Numbered from the stretch's first letter, positions 1 through 7,825 are shown. The stretch is DNA of 10,022 nt from Cyanobacteria bacterium UBA5018 (GCA_002396505.1 DGYA01000015.1:1593-11614), one strand, 5' to 3'. Program-made: numbers and translations. Notes: generated from the letters alone by a model not told the origin.

Positions 1-1
1 T

Positions 2-37
2 ACCAAGCTGCGCTACATCCCGATGATTGAACTGTAG
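2..37 (+). CDS. C-terminal fragment of an unidentified upstream gene
   Basis: An open frame enters from the left edge and ends in TAG at 35-37, giving the C-terminal peptide TKLRYIPMIEL. Eleven residues are too few to assign a family. I considered recR and psbP, which I recall near lipA in related cyanobacteria, but the tail does not obviously match either. The lipA frame begins inside or just after this stretch, so the two genes may be cotranscribed. That this is a real gene end rests only on the open frame and its tight junction with lipA. Confidence 0.4.
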   Translation, partial: TKLRYIPMIEL

Positions 38-983
38 GGGATGGCCAGGGCGCACCAGGCGCTTTCTAGAGTTCCCGTCTGCCCCGCCCGGCCCCAGTGG
101 CCCCATCAGTGCCTTGCTGAAACCCGATTGGCTGCGCGTGAAGGCCCCCCAGCGGGAGCGCATCGGTGCGGTGGCCGACCTGCTGGTGGACCTGAAGCTG
201 AACACGGTGTGCCAGGAGGCCAGCTGCCCGAACATCGGCGAGTGCTTTGCCGGCGGCACGGCCACCTTCTTGATCATGGGGCCGGGCTGCACCCGCGCCT
301 GCCCCTACTGCGACATCGACTTCGACAAGAGCGTGCGGGCCCTGGATGCCAGCGAACCGCAGCGGCTGGGGGAGGCGGTGCGACGGTTGGCTTTGAGTCA
401 TGTGGTGATCACCTCGGTGAATCGCGACGACCTGGATGACGGCGGCGCCAGCCAATTTGTGGCCTGTGTTGAGCAGGTGCGACAGCACTCGCCATTCACC
501 ACAATCGAACTGCTGATTCCCGATTTCTGCGGCAATTGGCAGGCCCTGGCCCAGGTGATGGCGGCGGCCCCCGATGTGCTCAACCACAACATCGAAACCG
601 TACCGAGGCTCTACCGCAGCGTGCGGCCCCAGGGCATCTATACCCGCTCGCTGGAGTTATTGCGCCTGGTGCGCGAGCAATGGCCCCGCACCTATAGCAA
701 GTCGGGGTTGATGGTGGGCCTAGGCGAAACCGATGCCGAGGTACTGGAGGTAATGGCAGACCTGCGCCAACATTGTGTAGACATCGTTACCATCGGCCAA
801 TACCTATCACCAGGCCCCAAACACCTGCAGGTGGCGCGATTTGTGACCCCAGAACAATTTGATCAATACCGCCACCACGGCGAAGACGAGCTGGGCTTCC
901 TGCAGGTGGTGAGCAGTCCCCTCACCCGCAGCAGCTACCACGCCGGCGAGGTGCAGCGGCTGATGCGGCAGCATCCCCGCTAG
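27..983 (+). CDS. lipA: Lipoyl synthase (radical SAM, LipA)
   Basis: Lipoyl synthase inserts two sulfur atoms at C6 and C8 of protein-bound octanoyl groups, making the lipoyl cofactor of 2-oxoacid dehydrogenases and glycine cleavage H protein. It is cytosolic and uses SAM and two [4Fe-4S] clusters. Counting from the TTG at 27, the family-specific auxiliary-cluster motif CX4CX5C is at Cys62, 67 and 73. The radical SAM CX3CX2C motif is at Cys88, 92 and 95 (CTRACPYC). The C-terminal RSSY motif, whose serine ligates the auxiliary cluster, is at 301-304. All key residues are present. Strong similarity to homologues begins only at LLKPDWLRVK, residue 30 onward. The frame has no ATG or GTG upstream of that point, only TTG at 27 and TTG at 114, so the N-terminus is uncertain and the first ~25 residues may not be translated. 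Identity is very secure; the start is not. Confidence 0.95.
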   Translation: MNCRGWPGRTRRFLEFPSAPPGPSGPISALLKPDWLRVKAPQRERIGAVADLLVDLKLNTVCQEASCPNIGECFAGGTATFLIMGPGCTRACPYCDIDFDKSVRALDASEPQRLGEAVRRLALSHVVITSVNRDDLDDGGASQFVACVEQVRQHSPFTTIELLIPDFCGNWQALAQVMAAAPDVLNHNIETVPRLYRSVRPQGIYTRSLELLRLVREQWPRTYSKSGLMVGLGETDAEVLEVMADLRQHCVDIVTIGQYLSPGPKHLQVARFVTPEQFDQYRHHGEDELGFLQVVSSPLTRSSYHAGEVQRLMRQHPR

Positions 984-1163
984 GCAGACTATTCGGCAGG
1001 CTTTGCAAAATTGCCATCACGGCTATCGGGCTAGTCGGGGGAGATTGCGGCAGCGGAATTACATTAATCATGGCTAGGATTGCCAGGGCTTTACTAGCGA
1101 AAGGTGGCGGAGCGCCCCATGCCGGATGATCCCAGTCAAAGCGCCTGGCCTTGGCTTGGCCCG

Positions 1164-1221
1164 CCGCCAAACTCAAGCACTAGCTCATAGCTATAGCTAT
1201 CTAACCCACCAAACTCAAGCA
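1164..1221. repeat. 16-bp direct repeat pair, 42-bp period
   Basis: The words at 1164-1179 and 1206-1221 match at 15 of 16 positions; the core CCAAACTCAAGCA is identical in both. The offset is 42 bases, exactly 14 codons, so any frame reading through shows a repeated peptide motif. The function is unknown. Confidence 0.8.
1187..1200. repeat. 14-bp perfect palindrome ATAGCTATAGCTAT
   Basis: ATAGCTATAGCTAT equals its own reverse complement. It lies between the two copies of the 16-bp direct repeat in the convergent spacer. It could be a protein-binding site, or part of a terminator-like fold with nearby GCTATG words at 1232-1237 and 1245-1250. Nothing in the sequence chooses between these. Confidence 0.6.
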
Positions 1222-1243
1222 GCAGTCCATGGCTATGGGTTAG
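1201..1243. terminator. Candidate bidirectional hairpin in the convergent spacer
   Basis: CTAACCCA at 1201-1208 is the exact reverse complement of TGGGTTAG at 1236-1243, with a 27-base loop. It lies about 50-90 bases beyond the glsF stop and more than 200 beyond that of lipA. It could end or stabilise the glsF transcript, but the loop is long and there is no T-run on either strand. This is a weak terminator call based on position and symmetry alone. Confidence 0.25.
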
Positions 1244-1256
1244 GGCTATGGCTAAG
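1231..1256. repeat. 13-bp tandem duplication, two imperfect copies
   Basis: GGCTATGGGTTAG (1231-1243) is followed directly by GGCTATGGCTAAG (1244-1256), matching at 11 of 13 positions. The first copy also supplies the right arm of the 1201-1243 inverted repeat. Confidence 0.65.
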
Positions 1257-1294
1257 GCCGCAACCAAAGACTGCTAGCCCTAGCCCCTGGGTAC

Positions 1295-4200
1295 CTAGGC
1301 AGCCACCGCCTGCTGTTGGGCGAGACCCAAGTTGGCCAGCTCGCTGGGGGGTACCAGTAGTTTGAACTTGGCTTTCCAGCTAGGCCAGTTGGCCAAAATC
1401 ATCGCCGCCTTGGTGCTAGCGGTGTGCTCCAGGTGGGCTTCCAGTAATGGCTTGAGCAGGTCTTCTTGGGCCGTGGTGGTGAGATCGCACAGGGCCACGA
1501 TTTCCCGGTTGAGACGATCGGCTAAACCGCCATCTTCATCGAGCAAGAAGGCCACACCACCGGTCATGCCGGCGGCCACATTGCGGCCCGTGGAGCCCAG
1601 CACCACCACCACCCCACCGGTCATGTATTCACAGCAGTGATCGCCGGCCCCCTCAACCACGGTTTTGGCACCGCTGTTGCGCACTGCAAAGCGCTCACCA
1701 GCCCTACCCAGGGCATAGAGCTCGCCGCCGGTGGCGCCATAGAGGCAGGTATTGCCGAGAATTACCTGTTCACCGGGGTCTTGTACCGCCGCCGGTGGCA
1801 CCACCGTGATCCGGCCACCATTGATGCCCTTGCCCACGTAGTCGTTGGCTTCGCCCACCAGACGCACCTCCATACCCTTGATGCCAAAGGCGCCAAAGCT
1901 CTGGCCCGCCGCCCCCCGGTAGCTGAGCTTGAGCAGTCCGTTAAAGCCGCTGTTGCCATGGCGCTGGGCAATTTCGCCCGCCAGGCGAGCGCCCACGCTG
2001 CGATCTGTATTCACGATTGCCAGGTCGCGCTCCACCTGGCCATGGCCCTCGATCGCCGCCATCACGGCGGCATCGGCCAATAGTTGGTCTTCCAAGGTGG
2101 CGCCATTGCCATGGGCGGCGGCCTCATGGACCAACCAGCCACGATCGGCAGCCGCTGGAATCGGCTCAATCAAACAGGACAAATCCAGCGCCTTGGTTTT
2201 AGCCAAAGCCACCGATCTGGGCTCCAGCAGTTCGGAGCGGCCAATCAAATCCTCCAGGCGGCTAACCCCCAGCACGCTGAGCAGCTGGCGCACCTCCTCC
2301 GCCACATAGAGGAAGAAATTGACCACGTGCTCCGGCAGGCCGGTGAACCGCTTGCGCAGGGCCTCCTTCTGGGTGGCTACGCCCACGGGGCAATTATTGG
2401 TATGGCAAACCCGGGCCATGATGCAGCCCTCGGCGATCATCGCCACCGAGCCGAAGCCATATTCCTCGGCCCCCAGCAGCGCCGCGATCACCACATCCCA
2501 GCCGGTTTTGAGACCGCCATCGGCCCGCAACAACACCCGATCGCGCAGGCCATTCTGCAGAAGAGATCGGTGTACCTCGGTTAGCCCCAGCTCCCAGGGG
2601 CTGCCCGCATGTTTGATCGAACTCAGCGGCGAGGCGCCGGTGCCGCCATCGTGGCCGGAAATCTGAATCACGTCGGCATTGGCCTTGGCCACGCCCGCCG
2701 CGATCGTGCCGATGCCGATTTCGGCCACCAGCTTCACGCTCACCTTGGCGGCGGGATGAATTTGGTGTAGGTCGTGGATCAGCTGGGCTAGATCCTCAAT
2801 CGAATAGATGTCGTGGTGGGGCGGTGGCGAAATTAAGGCCACGCCGGCCTTGCTATTGCGCAGCCAGGCGATGTAGGGATCCACCTTCGGACCGGGCAAT
2901 TGACCCCCCTCGCCTGGCTTAGCCCCCTGGGCCACCTTGATCTCCAGCTGCTTGGCGTTGCGCAGGTATTCGGGGGTGACGCCAAAGCGCCCCGAGGCGA
3001 TCTGCTTGATCGATGAACAGGCGCTATCGCCATTGCGCAGTCCCTTGATTGAGGGCAGGCTTGCGGAGTGGCCATCCCCATCCACATCGTTGAGCTGGTG
3101 GAAGCGGGCAGGATCCTCGCCGCCCTCACCGCTATTGCTCTTGCCGCCGATGCGATTCATCGCCACGGCCAGCACCTCGTGGGCCTCCCGCGACAGGGCC
3201 CCCAGGCTCATGCCACCGGTGCAGAAGCGGGCGCAGATGCTCTCGACGCTCTCCACCTGCTCGATCGGCAGTGGCTTGGCGGCGGGCTTTAGCTGCAGCA
3301 GATCCCGCAGGGACGTTACCGGCCGGTGCTCCAGCAGTGTCTTGTAGGTGGAGAAGTGGTCGTAGCCAGGCCCCGCCTTGACGGCGGCATGCAGGGCCTT
3401 GGCCATCTCCGGGCTGTTGAGGTGGAACTCGCCGCCGGTGCGGTACTGCACAAAGCCCATGAACTCCAGCTTGGTGCGGTTCAGTTCTGGGAAGGCCTTG
3501 GCATGGAAGGCCAGGGTTTCACTGGCTAAATCGCCAATGCTGAGGCCCGCCACCCGGCTGGTGGTGCCCTTGAAGGCCAATTCGATCAGATCGGCGCCTA
3601 GGCCAATCGCCTCAAAAATCTGGGCGCCGTGGTAGCTAGCCAGCAGGGAAATGCCGATCTTGGATAGAATCTTGCGCAGGCCATCTTCCAGGGCTTTGCG
3701 CACATTTGCCTGGGCCTTTTCAGGGGTGATAGCAGGCAGCTTGCCCCGCTCGATCAGCGATTGGGTCTTGGGGTGGGCCAGCCAATGGCGGGTGGTCTCC
3801 CAGGTGAGCCAGGGGCAGACGGCACTGGCGCCAAAGCCAATCAAGCAGGCCAGGTGGTGGGTGCTCCAGCACTGGGCTGTCTCCACCACGATCGAGGCCT
3901 GCAGCCGCAGCCCCAGCCGCAGCAGGTGCTGGTGCACCGCCCCCACCGCCAACAGCGGCGGCATGTAGGTGGTGGTGGCATCGATGCCGCCAGGGGCGCC
4001 ATCCACCAGCAACCGGTCGGAGAGCACCAGGATCTGGCTGCCGCAGCGCAGGGCCGCCTCGGCTTCGTAGCAGAGGCGCTGCAGTGCCTGCTCCAGGCCG
4101 GCGGGGCCGTCGAGCACCGGCAACAGGGTGGAGAGTTTGGCGGTGGCCAGCCCCTGCTCGGCCAGGGCCTCCAGCTCGGCTTCGTTGAGCAGGGGCGTGC

Positions 4201-5932
4201 TCAGGTGCACCACCGCGGCGGCGGCGGGATCCGGCCGCAGCGCCGAGCCCCGCCGGCCCAGATGCATCTCCAGGCTCATCACCAACTTCTCCCTGAGCGG
4301 GTCAATCGGCGGATTGGTGACCTGGGCGAAGCGCTGCTTGAAGTAGTCGTACAGCAGGTGGGGCTTGTCGGAGAGCACCGCCAGGGGAATGTCATCGCCC
4401 ATGCAGTAAGTGGCCTCCTTGGCCTGCCCCGCCATGTCCTCGATCACCAGCTCCAGGTCTTCGGCGCTGAAGCCGTAGGCCGTCTGCAGGGCCAGGAGCT
4501 CTAGGTCGCCAATGCGGCGCTGGGGTTGCCAGCTGCCAGGGGCCAGGCTGCGGCGGTGCTCCGCCAACCAGCTGCCATAGGGCAGCCGTTCGGCCGTCTC
4601 CCGCTTCACCTCCCAGTTGCGCAGCAGCAGGCCCCGCTCCAGATCCACGGCCAGCATCTGGCCGGGCCCCAGGCGCCCCTTCTCCAGGATCAGGCTTTCG
4701 TCCAGCTCCACCACGCCGGTTTCCGAGCCCATCACCACATACCCGTCGCTGGTGATGCAGTAGCGGGCCGGGCGCAGGCCATTGCGGTCGAGCGTGGCCC
4801 CCACCGTGCGGCCATCGCTGAATACAAGCAGCGCCGGCCCATCCCAGGGTTCCTGCAGGCAGGCATTGAACTCGTAGAAGGCCTTGATCTCCGGCTTGTC
4901 GTCGAGTTCCGGCTGGTCGCGGAAGGCCTCCGGCACCAGGGTGAGCAGGCTGTCGGTGATCGGCCGACCGCTGCGCACCATCAGCTCCAAGGTGGCATCG
5001 AGGTTGGCCGAATCGCTGAAGGCTGGATTCACCAGCGGTCTGAGGTCCGCCGCCGCCTCGCCCCAGACCGCCTCAAGGTTGGATTCGGCGGCCTTGGCCC
5101 AGTTGATATTGCCGAGCAGGGTATTGATTTCGCCGTTGTGACCCAGCAGCCGCATCGGCTGGGCCAGGGGCCAGCGGGGCAGCGTGTTGGTACTGAAGCG
5201 CCGGTGGTAAACCGCGAAGGGCACTAAAAATCGCTCGTCTCGCAGGTCGCCATAGAAAGCGGCCAGCACCTCAGAGCGCACCATGCCCTTGTAGACGATG
5301 GTGCGGCCACTGATCGAGCTGAAATAGAGGTCTGAGTAGGTCTCGCCCCACAGCTCCCGGGCCCGATCCACGGCCCGGCGCCGCAGCCGGAACAGCAGCG
5401 CCTCCAGGCCATCGAGGTCTGCGGCCAGCTCAAGGCGCGCCTCTGGAGCCTCCAGCAGCCACTGCTCGATGGCCGGCGCGTTCTGGCGGGCCAGGGGACC
5501 GAGCACCGCTGGATCCACTGGCACCTGCCGCCAGCCCAGGCTGCGCAGGCCCAGGCGCTCCGCTTCCTGCTCACAGATGGAGCGGCACTGCTGGCGCTGG
5601 TCCGGGTCGGCCGGCAGGAAAAGCATGCCCAAGCCCCGCACGCCGCCGGCCGCCGCCGCCTCAGGCCACACCGCCTCCAAATAGCTCCAGGGGATGGCCG
5701 TAAGGATGCCGGCGCCATCGCCGGAATCGCCGTCTCCCCCACAACCGCCGCGGTGCTCCATGCAGCCCAGGCCGCGCAGGGCCTGTTGCAGCAGCCAGTG
5801 GCTGGATTCCCCCTTGAGGGAAGCCAGGAAACCGACGCCGCAAGCATCTTTTTCGCCGGCCACCGTCGCCGGAGCTGGGCTGTCGCAGTGGGGCCAGGCC
5901 GGGCGCGACGCAGGACGGGACGAATGGGGCAT
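1295..5932 (-). CDS. glsF: Ferredoxin-dependent glutamate synthase (Fd-GOGAT)
   Basis: The enzyme converts glutamine plus 2-oxoglutarate to two glutamates with electrons from reduced ferredoxin, completing the GS-GOGAT cycle. Numbering is from the ATG at 5932 (1545 residues, a usual size). A 30-residue propeptide precedes the Ntn-type glutaminase nucleophile Cys31 in DACGVGF. The class II amidotransferase domain runs to about residue 420 and a central domain to about 780. The FMN-binding synthase domain follows, with the [3Fe-4S] cysteines at 1170, 1176 and 1181 (CX5CX4C). The C-terminal GXGXG beta-helix covers roughly 1270-1500. Between DPARF and IKQIASGRFGV the stretch is about 25 residues longer than in NADPH-type GltB. 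That matches the ferredoxin-loop insertion and supports ferredoxin as donor. An in-frame GTG at 5947 would add five residues; neither start has a clear Shine-Dalgarno site. The gene is intact, transcribed divergently from the 6047 gene and convergently with lipA. No GTA-N8-TAC NtcA box was seen upstream. Confidence 0.97.
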   Translation of the reverse strand: MPHSSRPASRPAWPHCDSPAPATVAGEKDACGVGFLASLKGESSHWLLQQALRGLGCMEHRGGCGGDGDSGDGAGILTAIPWSYLEAVWPEAAAAGGVRGLGMLFLPADPDQRQQCRSICEQEAERLGLRSLGWRQVPVDPAVLGPLARQNAPAIEQWLLEAPEARLELAADLDGLEALLFRLRRRAVDRARELWGETYSDLYFSSISGRTIVYKGMVRSEVLAAFYGDLRDERFLVPFAVYHRRFSTNTLPRWPLAQPMRLLGHNGEINTLLGNINWAKAAESNLEAVWGEAAADLRPLVNPAFSDSANLDATLELMVRSGRPITDSLLTLVPEAFRDQPELDDKPEIKAFYEFNACLQEPWDGPALLVFSDGRTVGATLDRNGLRPARYCITSDGYVVMGSETGVVELDESLILEKGRLGPGQMLAVDLERGLLLRNWEVKRETAERLPYGSWLAEHRRSLAPGSWQPQRRIGDLELLALQTAYGFSAEDLELVIEDMAGQAKEATYCMGDDIPLAVLSDKPHLLYDYFKQRFAQVTNPPIDPLREKLVMSLEMHLGRRGSALRPDPAAAAVVHLSTPLLNEAELEALAEQGLATAKLSTLLPVLDGPAGLEQALQRLCYEAEAALRCGSQILVLSDRLLVDGAPGGIDATTTYMPPLLAVGAVHQHLLRLGLRLQASIVVETAQCWSTHHLACLIGFGASAVCPWLTWETTRHWLAHPKTQSLIERGKLPAITPEKAQANVRKALEDGLRKILSKIGISLLASYHGAQIFEAIGLGADLIELAFKGTTSRVAGLSIGDLASETLAFHAKAFPELNRTKLEFMGFVQYRTGGEFHLNSPEMAKALHAAVKAGPGYDHFSTYKTLLEHRPVTSLRDLLQLKPAAKPLPIEQVESVESICARFCTGGMSLGALSREAHEVLAVAMNRIGGKSNSGEGGEDPARFHQLNDVDGDGHSASLPSIKGLRNGDSACSSIKQIASGRFGVTPEYLRNAKQLEIKVAQGAKPGEGGQLPGPKVDPYIAWLRNSKAGVALISPPPHHDIYSIEDLAQLIHDLHQIHPAAKVSVKLVAEIGIGTIAAGVAKANADVIQISGHDGGTGASPLSSIKHAGSPWELGLTEVHRSLLQNGLRDRVLLRADGGLKTGWDVVIAALLGAEEYGFGSVAMIAEGCIMARVCHTNNCPVGVATQKEALRKRFTGLPEHVVNFFLYVAEEVRQLLSVLGVSRLEDLIGRSELLEPRSVALAKTKALDLSCLIEPIPAAADRGWLVHEAAAHGNGATLEDQLLADAAVMAAIEGHGQVERDLAIVNTDRSVGARLAGEIAQRHGNSGFNGLLKLSYRGAAGQSFGAFGIKGMEVRLVGEANDYVGKGINGGRITVVPPAAVQDPGEQVILGNTCLYGATGGELYALGRAGERFAVRNSGAKTVVEGAGDHCCEYMTGGVVVVLGSTGRNVAAGMTGGVAFLLDEDGGLADRLNREIVALCDLTTTAQEDLLKPLLEAHLEHTASTKAAMILANWPSWKAKFKLLVPPSELANLGLAQQQAVAA

Positions 5933-6046
5933 ACCCGGTGGATTCACACGAACACGTGGTTGCCGACGCCCTCAGGCGGCTGCATCCGCAGAACTACCGA
6001 TTCTATGTAAAGACGCCGCCGATCGCTGGCTAGCGCTACGGTTTGC
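5933..6046. promoter_or_regulatory. Divergent promoter region, glsF and glycosidase-family gene
   Basis: This short spacer separates two genes that read away from each other, so it should hold both promoters unless they lie within the genes. The AT-richest part is near 5990-6012 and includes TATGTA at 6004-6009, a possible -10 for the rightward gene, but no -35 fits at 16-18 bases. A CACGTG palindrome lies at 5953-5958. No NtcA consensus was found, although glutamate synthase genes are often nitrogen-controlled. The promoter role is inferred from layout. Confidence 0.35.
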
Positions 6047-7825
6047 TTGCACGAATTGCTGGCAAGAATCCTGCTGATGCCCGGCGCGCCCTGGTTAATA
6101 GCGCTGCTGGCTCCAGTGGTTTTGCTCGCCCAGGCCAACCCCCTGCCGCCGCCACCACTGGCCCCCCCCCGCTCAGAGGAGCAGTCGCCAACAGGTGTTG
6201 ATTTTCGCGGCGCCCATCGGGGCGGGCGGCTGGCGATCAACGCCCAGGAGCAGCGGGCCCGCTGGCTCTGGCTCGGCGAGGGGCGCCAACCGGCCGAATT
6301 GTGGCTGCCGCTGGAGGTGCTGCAAAACCAGCTTGGCGTAAGCAGTGTGAGCCGCGCTGGCGGCCAGCTGGAGCTGCAGTGGTATGGCCGCAGCCTGCCG
6401 CTGTCTTCCCAACAGCAGCGCAGCCTCGACGACGAGGTGGCCGTTGAGGTGGCCGGCCTGCTCAGCGACGTGGGCGTGGCGGTACGGCGCGACGGCGAGC
6501 GCCTGTCGCTCAGCCTGCCGCCACCGCCCCTACTGGGGCTGCGCCTCGGCAACGCTGGCCAACGCCTGGTGCTCGATCTGGCCGCGCCGGCGGCCCTGCG
6601 CAGCGACCCGAGCGGCCTGTTGCTTGGCATCCAGCTGCGGCCAGACCAACTGGCGGATCTCCAGGGCCGCGGACTCGGGGCGGCCCTGGAAGCCGGTGGC
6701 CTGCGCCTGGCCAGGGGCTCCATCGCCTCCGCCCGGGTGTTCACCCTGGGGGGGCCCAGCCGCGTGGTGATCGATTTGGCCTCTGCGGCTGGTGCCGCCG
6801 CTGGCGCCAGCGGGCCACCCCAGCGCCTGGATCCCCGCCTGCAGACCCTGCTCGGCCAAGAGCTGCGCTGGCAGCGGCTGGTGCGCTCGGGGGTGCGGAT
6901 CAATGCTGTGCAGCTCGATCCGCGTCACAGCTCCCTGCAACTGCAACTGCTCACCGGCGATCGCGGCATGGAAGGGCTCAACTCGTTGCAGAAATTGGCC
7001 GAAAACCAGGGTGCCCTGGTGGCTATCAACGGGGGCTTCTTCAACCGGGTGCGCCGCCTGCCGCTCGGGGCGATCAAGCGCGATGGCCGCTGGCTGTCAG
7101 GACCGATCCTCAACCGCGGCGTGATCGCCTGGCAGAGCGGCGAATTGCCGCGCTTCGGGCGGCTGCGGCTGGAGGAATGGGCCGAGGGCGCCGGCGAGCG
7201 CATCCCCCTGCAGGTGCTCAACAGCGGCTACGTGCAGCGGGGCGTCAGCCGCTACACCGCCGATTGGGGGCCGAGCTATCGAGCCCTGAGCGACAACGAG
7301 ACGGGCCTGCTGCTGCGCTCGGGCCGGGTGCTGGCCCGCCTGGAGGCCCCCCAGATGGCCCTGGGGGTGCCCTTGGCCGAGGGCGACAGCCTGCTGGTGG
7401 CCCGGGCGGGCGCCAACCTGCCCTGGACTGGCGGCGAGGCGGTGACGATTGCCAGCCTCAGCAGCGAGCCGCTGCTGGGCCTCGCTCCTTCGGTGCTCGG
7501 CGGCGGCCCCCTGCTGCTGGAGCAGGGGCGCCTGGTGCTCAACGGCACGGCCGAGGGCTTCAGCGGCGCCTTCCTCAGCCAGGGGGCACCGCGCACGGTG
7601 GTGGCCAGCGATGGCACCCTGCTGTGGCTGATCACCCTGGAGGGCAGCGAGGATGCCGGGCCCACCCTGGCCCAGGCCGCTCAGCTGCTGCAGCAGTTGG
7701 GACTGCGCGATGCGCTCAACCTGGACGGCGGCAGTTCCACCGGCCTGGTGATGGGCGGCACCATGCCGGTGATGGGTCGCGGCGTGGTCGGCGCCGTGCA
7801 TCACGGCCTGGGCCTGGTGCCTTGA
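6047..7825 (+). CDS. Exported phosphodiester glycosidase family (NAGPA/DUF2233) protein
   Basis: This 592-residue protein appears to be secreted to the periplasm. Residues 15-30 form a hydrophobic signal core ending in AQA, a good signal peptidase I site, followed by a Pro-rich linker (31-41). Residues about 60-250 contain two beta-strand-rich segments ending in QRLVLDLA (172-179) and SRVVIDLA (238-245), resembling AMIN-type envelope-binding modules. From about 285 to the end lies a phosphodiester glycosidase domain. Its hallmarks are AINGGFF (326-332), an Asn/Gly-rich middle, and NLDGGSST (558-565). The family hydrolyses phosphodiester-linked sugars in some members; the substrate here is unknown. 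An envelope polysaccharide or peptidoglycan-associated role is only inference. The frame opens with TTG at 6047; ATG at 6077 also leaves the hydrophobic core intact, and TTG 6056 is possible. No Shine-Dalgarno site decides. A hairpin follows four bases after the stop. Confidence 0.85.
   Translation: MHELLARILLMPGAPWLIALLAPVVLLAQANPLPPPPLAPPRSEEQSPTGVDFRGAHRGGRLAINAQEQRARWLWLGEGRQPAELWLPLEVLQNQLGVSSVSRAGGQLELQWYGRSLPLSSQQQRSLDDEVAVEVAGLLSDVGVAVRRDGERLSLSLPPPPLLGLRLGNAGQRLVLDLAAPAALRSDPSGLLLGIQLRPDQLADLQGRGLGAALEAGGLRLARGSIASARVFTLGGPSRVVIDLASAAGAAAGASGPPQRLDPRLQTLLGQELRWQRLVRSGVRINAVQLDPRHSSLQLQLLTGDRGMEGLNSLQKLAENQGALVAINGGFFNRVRRLPLGAIKRDGRWLSGPILNRGVIAWQSGELPRFGRLRLEEWAEGAGERIPLQVLNSGYVQRGVSRYTADWGPSYRALSDNETGLLLRSGRVLARLEAPQMALGVPLAEGDSLLVARAGANLPWTGGEAVTIASLSSEPLLGLAPSVLGGGPLLLEQGRLVLNGTAEGFSGAFLSQGAPRTVVASDGTLLWLITLEGSEDAGPTLAQAAQLLQQLGLRDALNLDGGSSTGLVMGGTMPVMGRGVVGAVHHGLGLVP

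Larger units (their letters stand above)
984..1294. other. Convergent lipA-glsF spacer, repeat-rich, no secure gene
   Basis: This 311-base stretch lies between two convergent gene ends, so it should contain the terminators of both transcripts. No classical hairpin plus T-tract was found for either. The left half (984-1110) has an AT-richer patch around 1055-1070. The right half (about 1160-1256) is a cluster of short direct and inverted repeats built from GCTA/CTATGG-like words. A 23-codon open frame at 1119-1190, with GGAG six bases upstream of its ATG, is discussed as a finding. It is not called as a gene. Confidence 0.6.

Noticed and set aside
922..1176. 84-residue - strand open frame across the lipA 3' end
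   Set aside because: It starts with TTG, overlaps lipA antisense, and has low-complexity Ala/Ser/Pro composition typical of shadow frames in GC-rich DNA.
1236..1243. Telomere-like GGGTTAG word
   Set aside because: It occurs singly within a short inverted repeat; this is a bacterial chromosome context and there is no array.
1126..1365. 79-residue + strand open frame over the repeat cluster and glsF 3' end
   Set aside because: It overlaps the glsF end antisense, its repeated peptide motif follows from the 42-bp DNA repeat, and it has no recognisable family.
3761..5227. Long + strand frames inside glsF (3761-4504, 4526-5227)
   Set aside because: They lie fully antisense to a strongly conserved enzyme and are rich in Gln, His, Gly and Arg, as expected for the complement of GC-rich codons.
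5944..6903. 319-residue - strand frame antisense to the glycosidase-family gene
   Set aside because: Ser/Arg-rich shadow composition with no motif; the + strand protein has a signal peptide and family motifs.
6957..6964. HIP1 octamer GCGATCGC as a lineage or functional signal
   Set aside because: I found only this one copy in the window, compatible with chance in GC-rich coding DNA.
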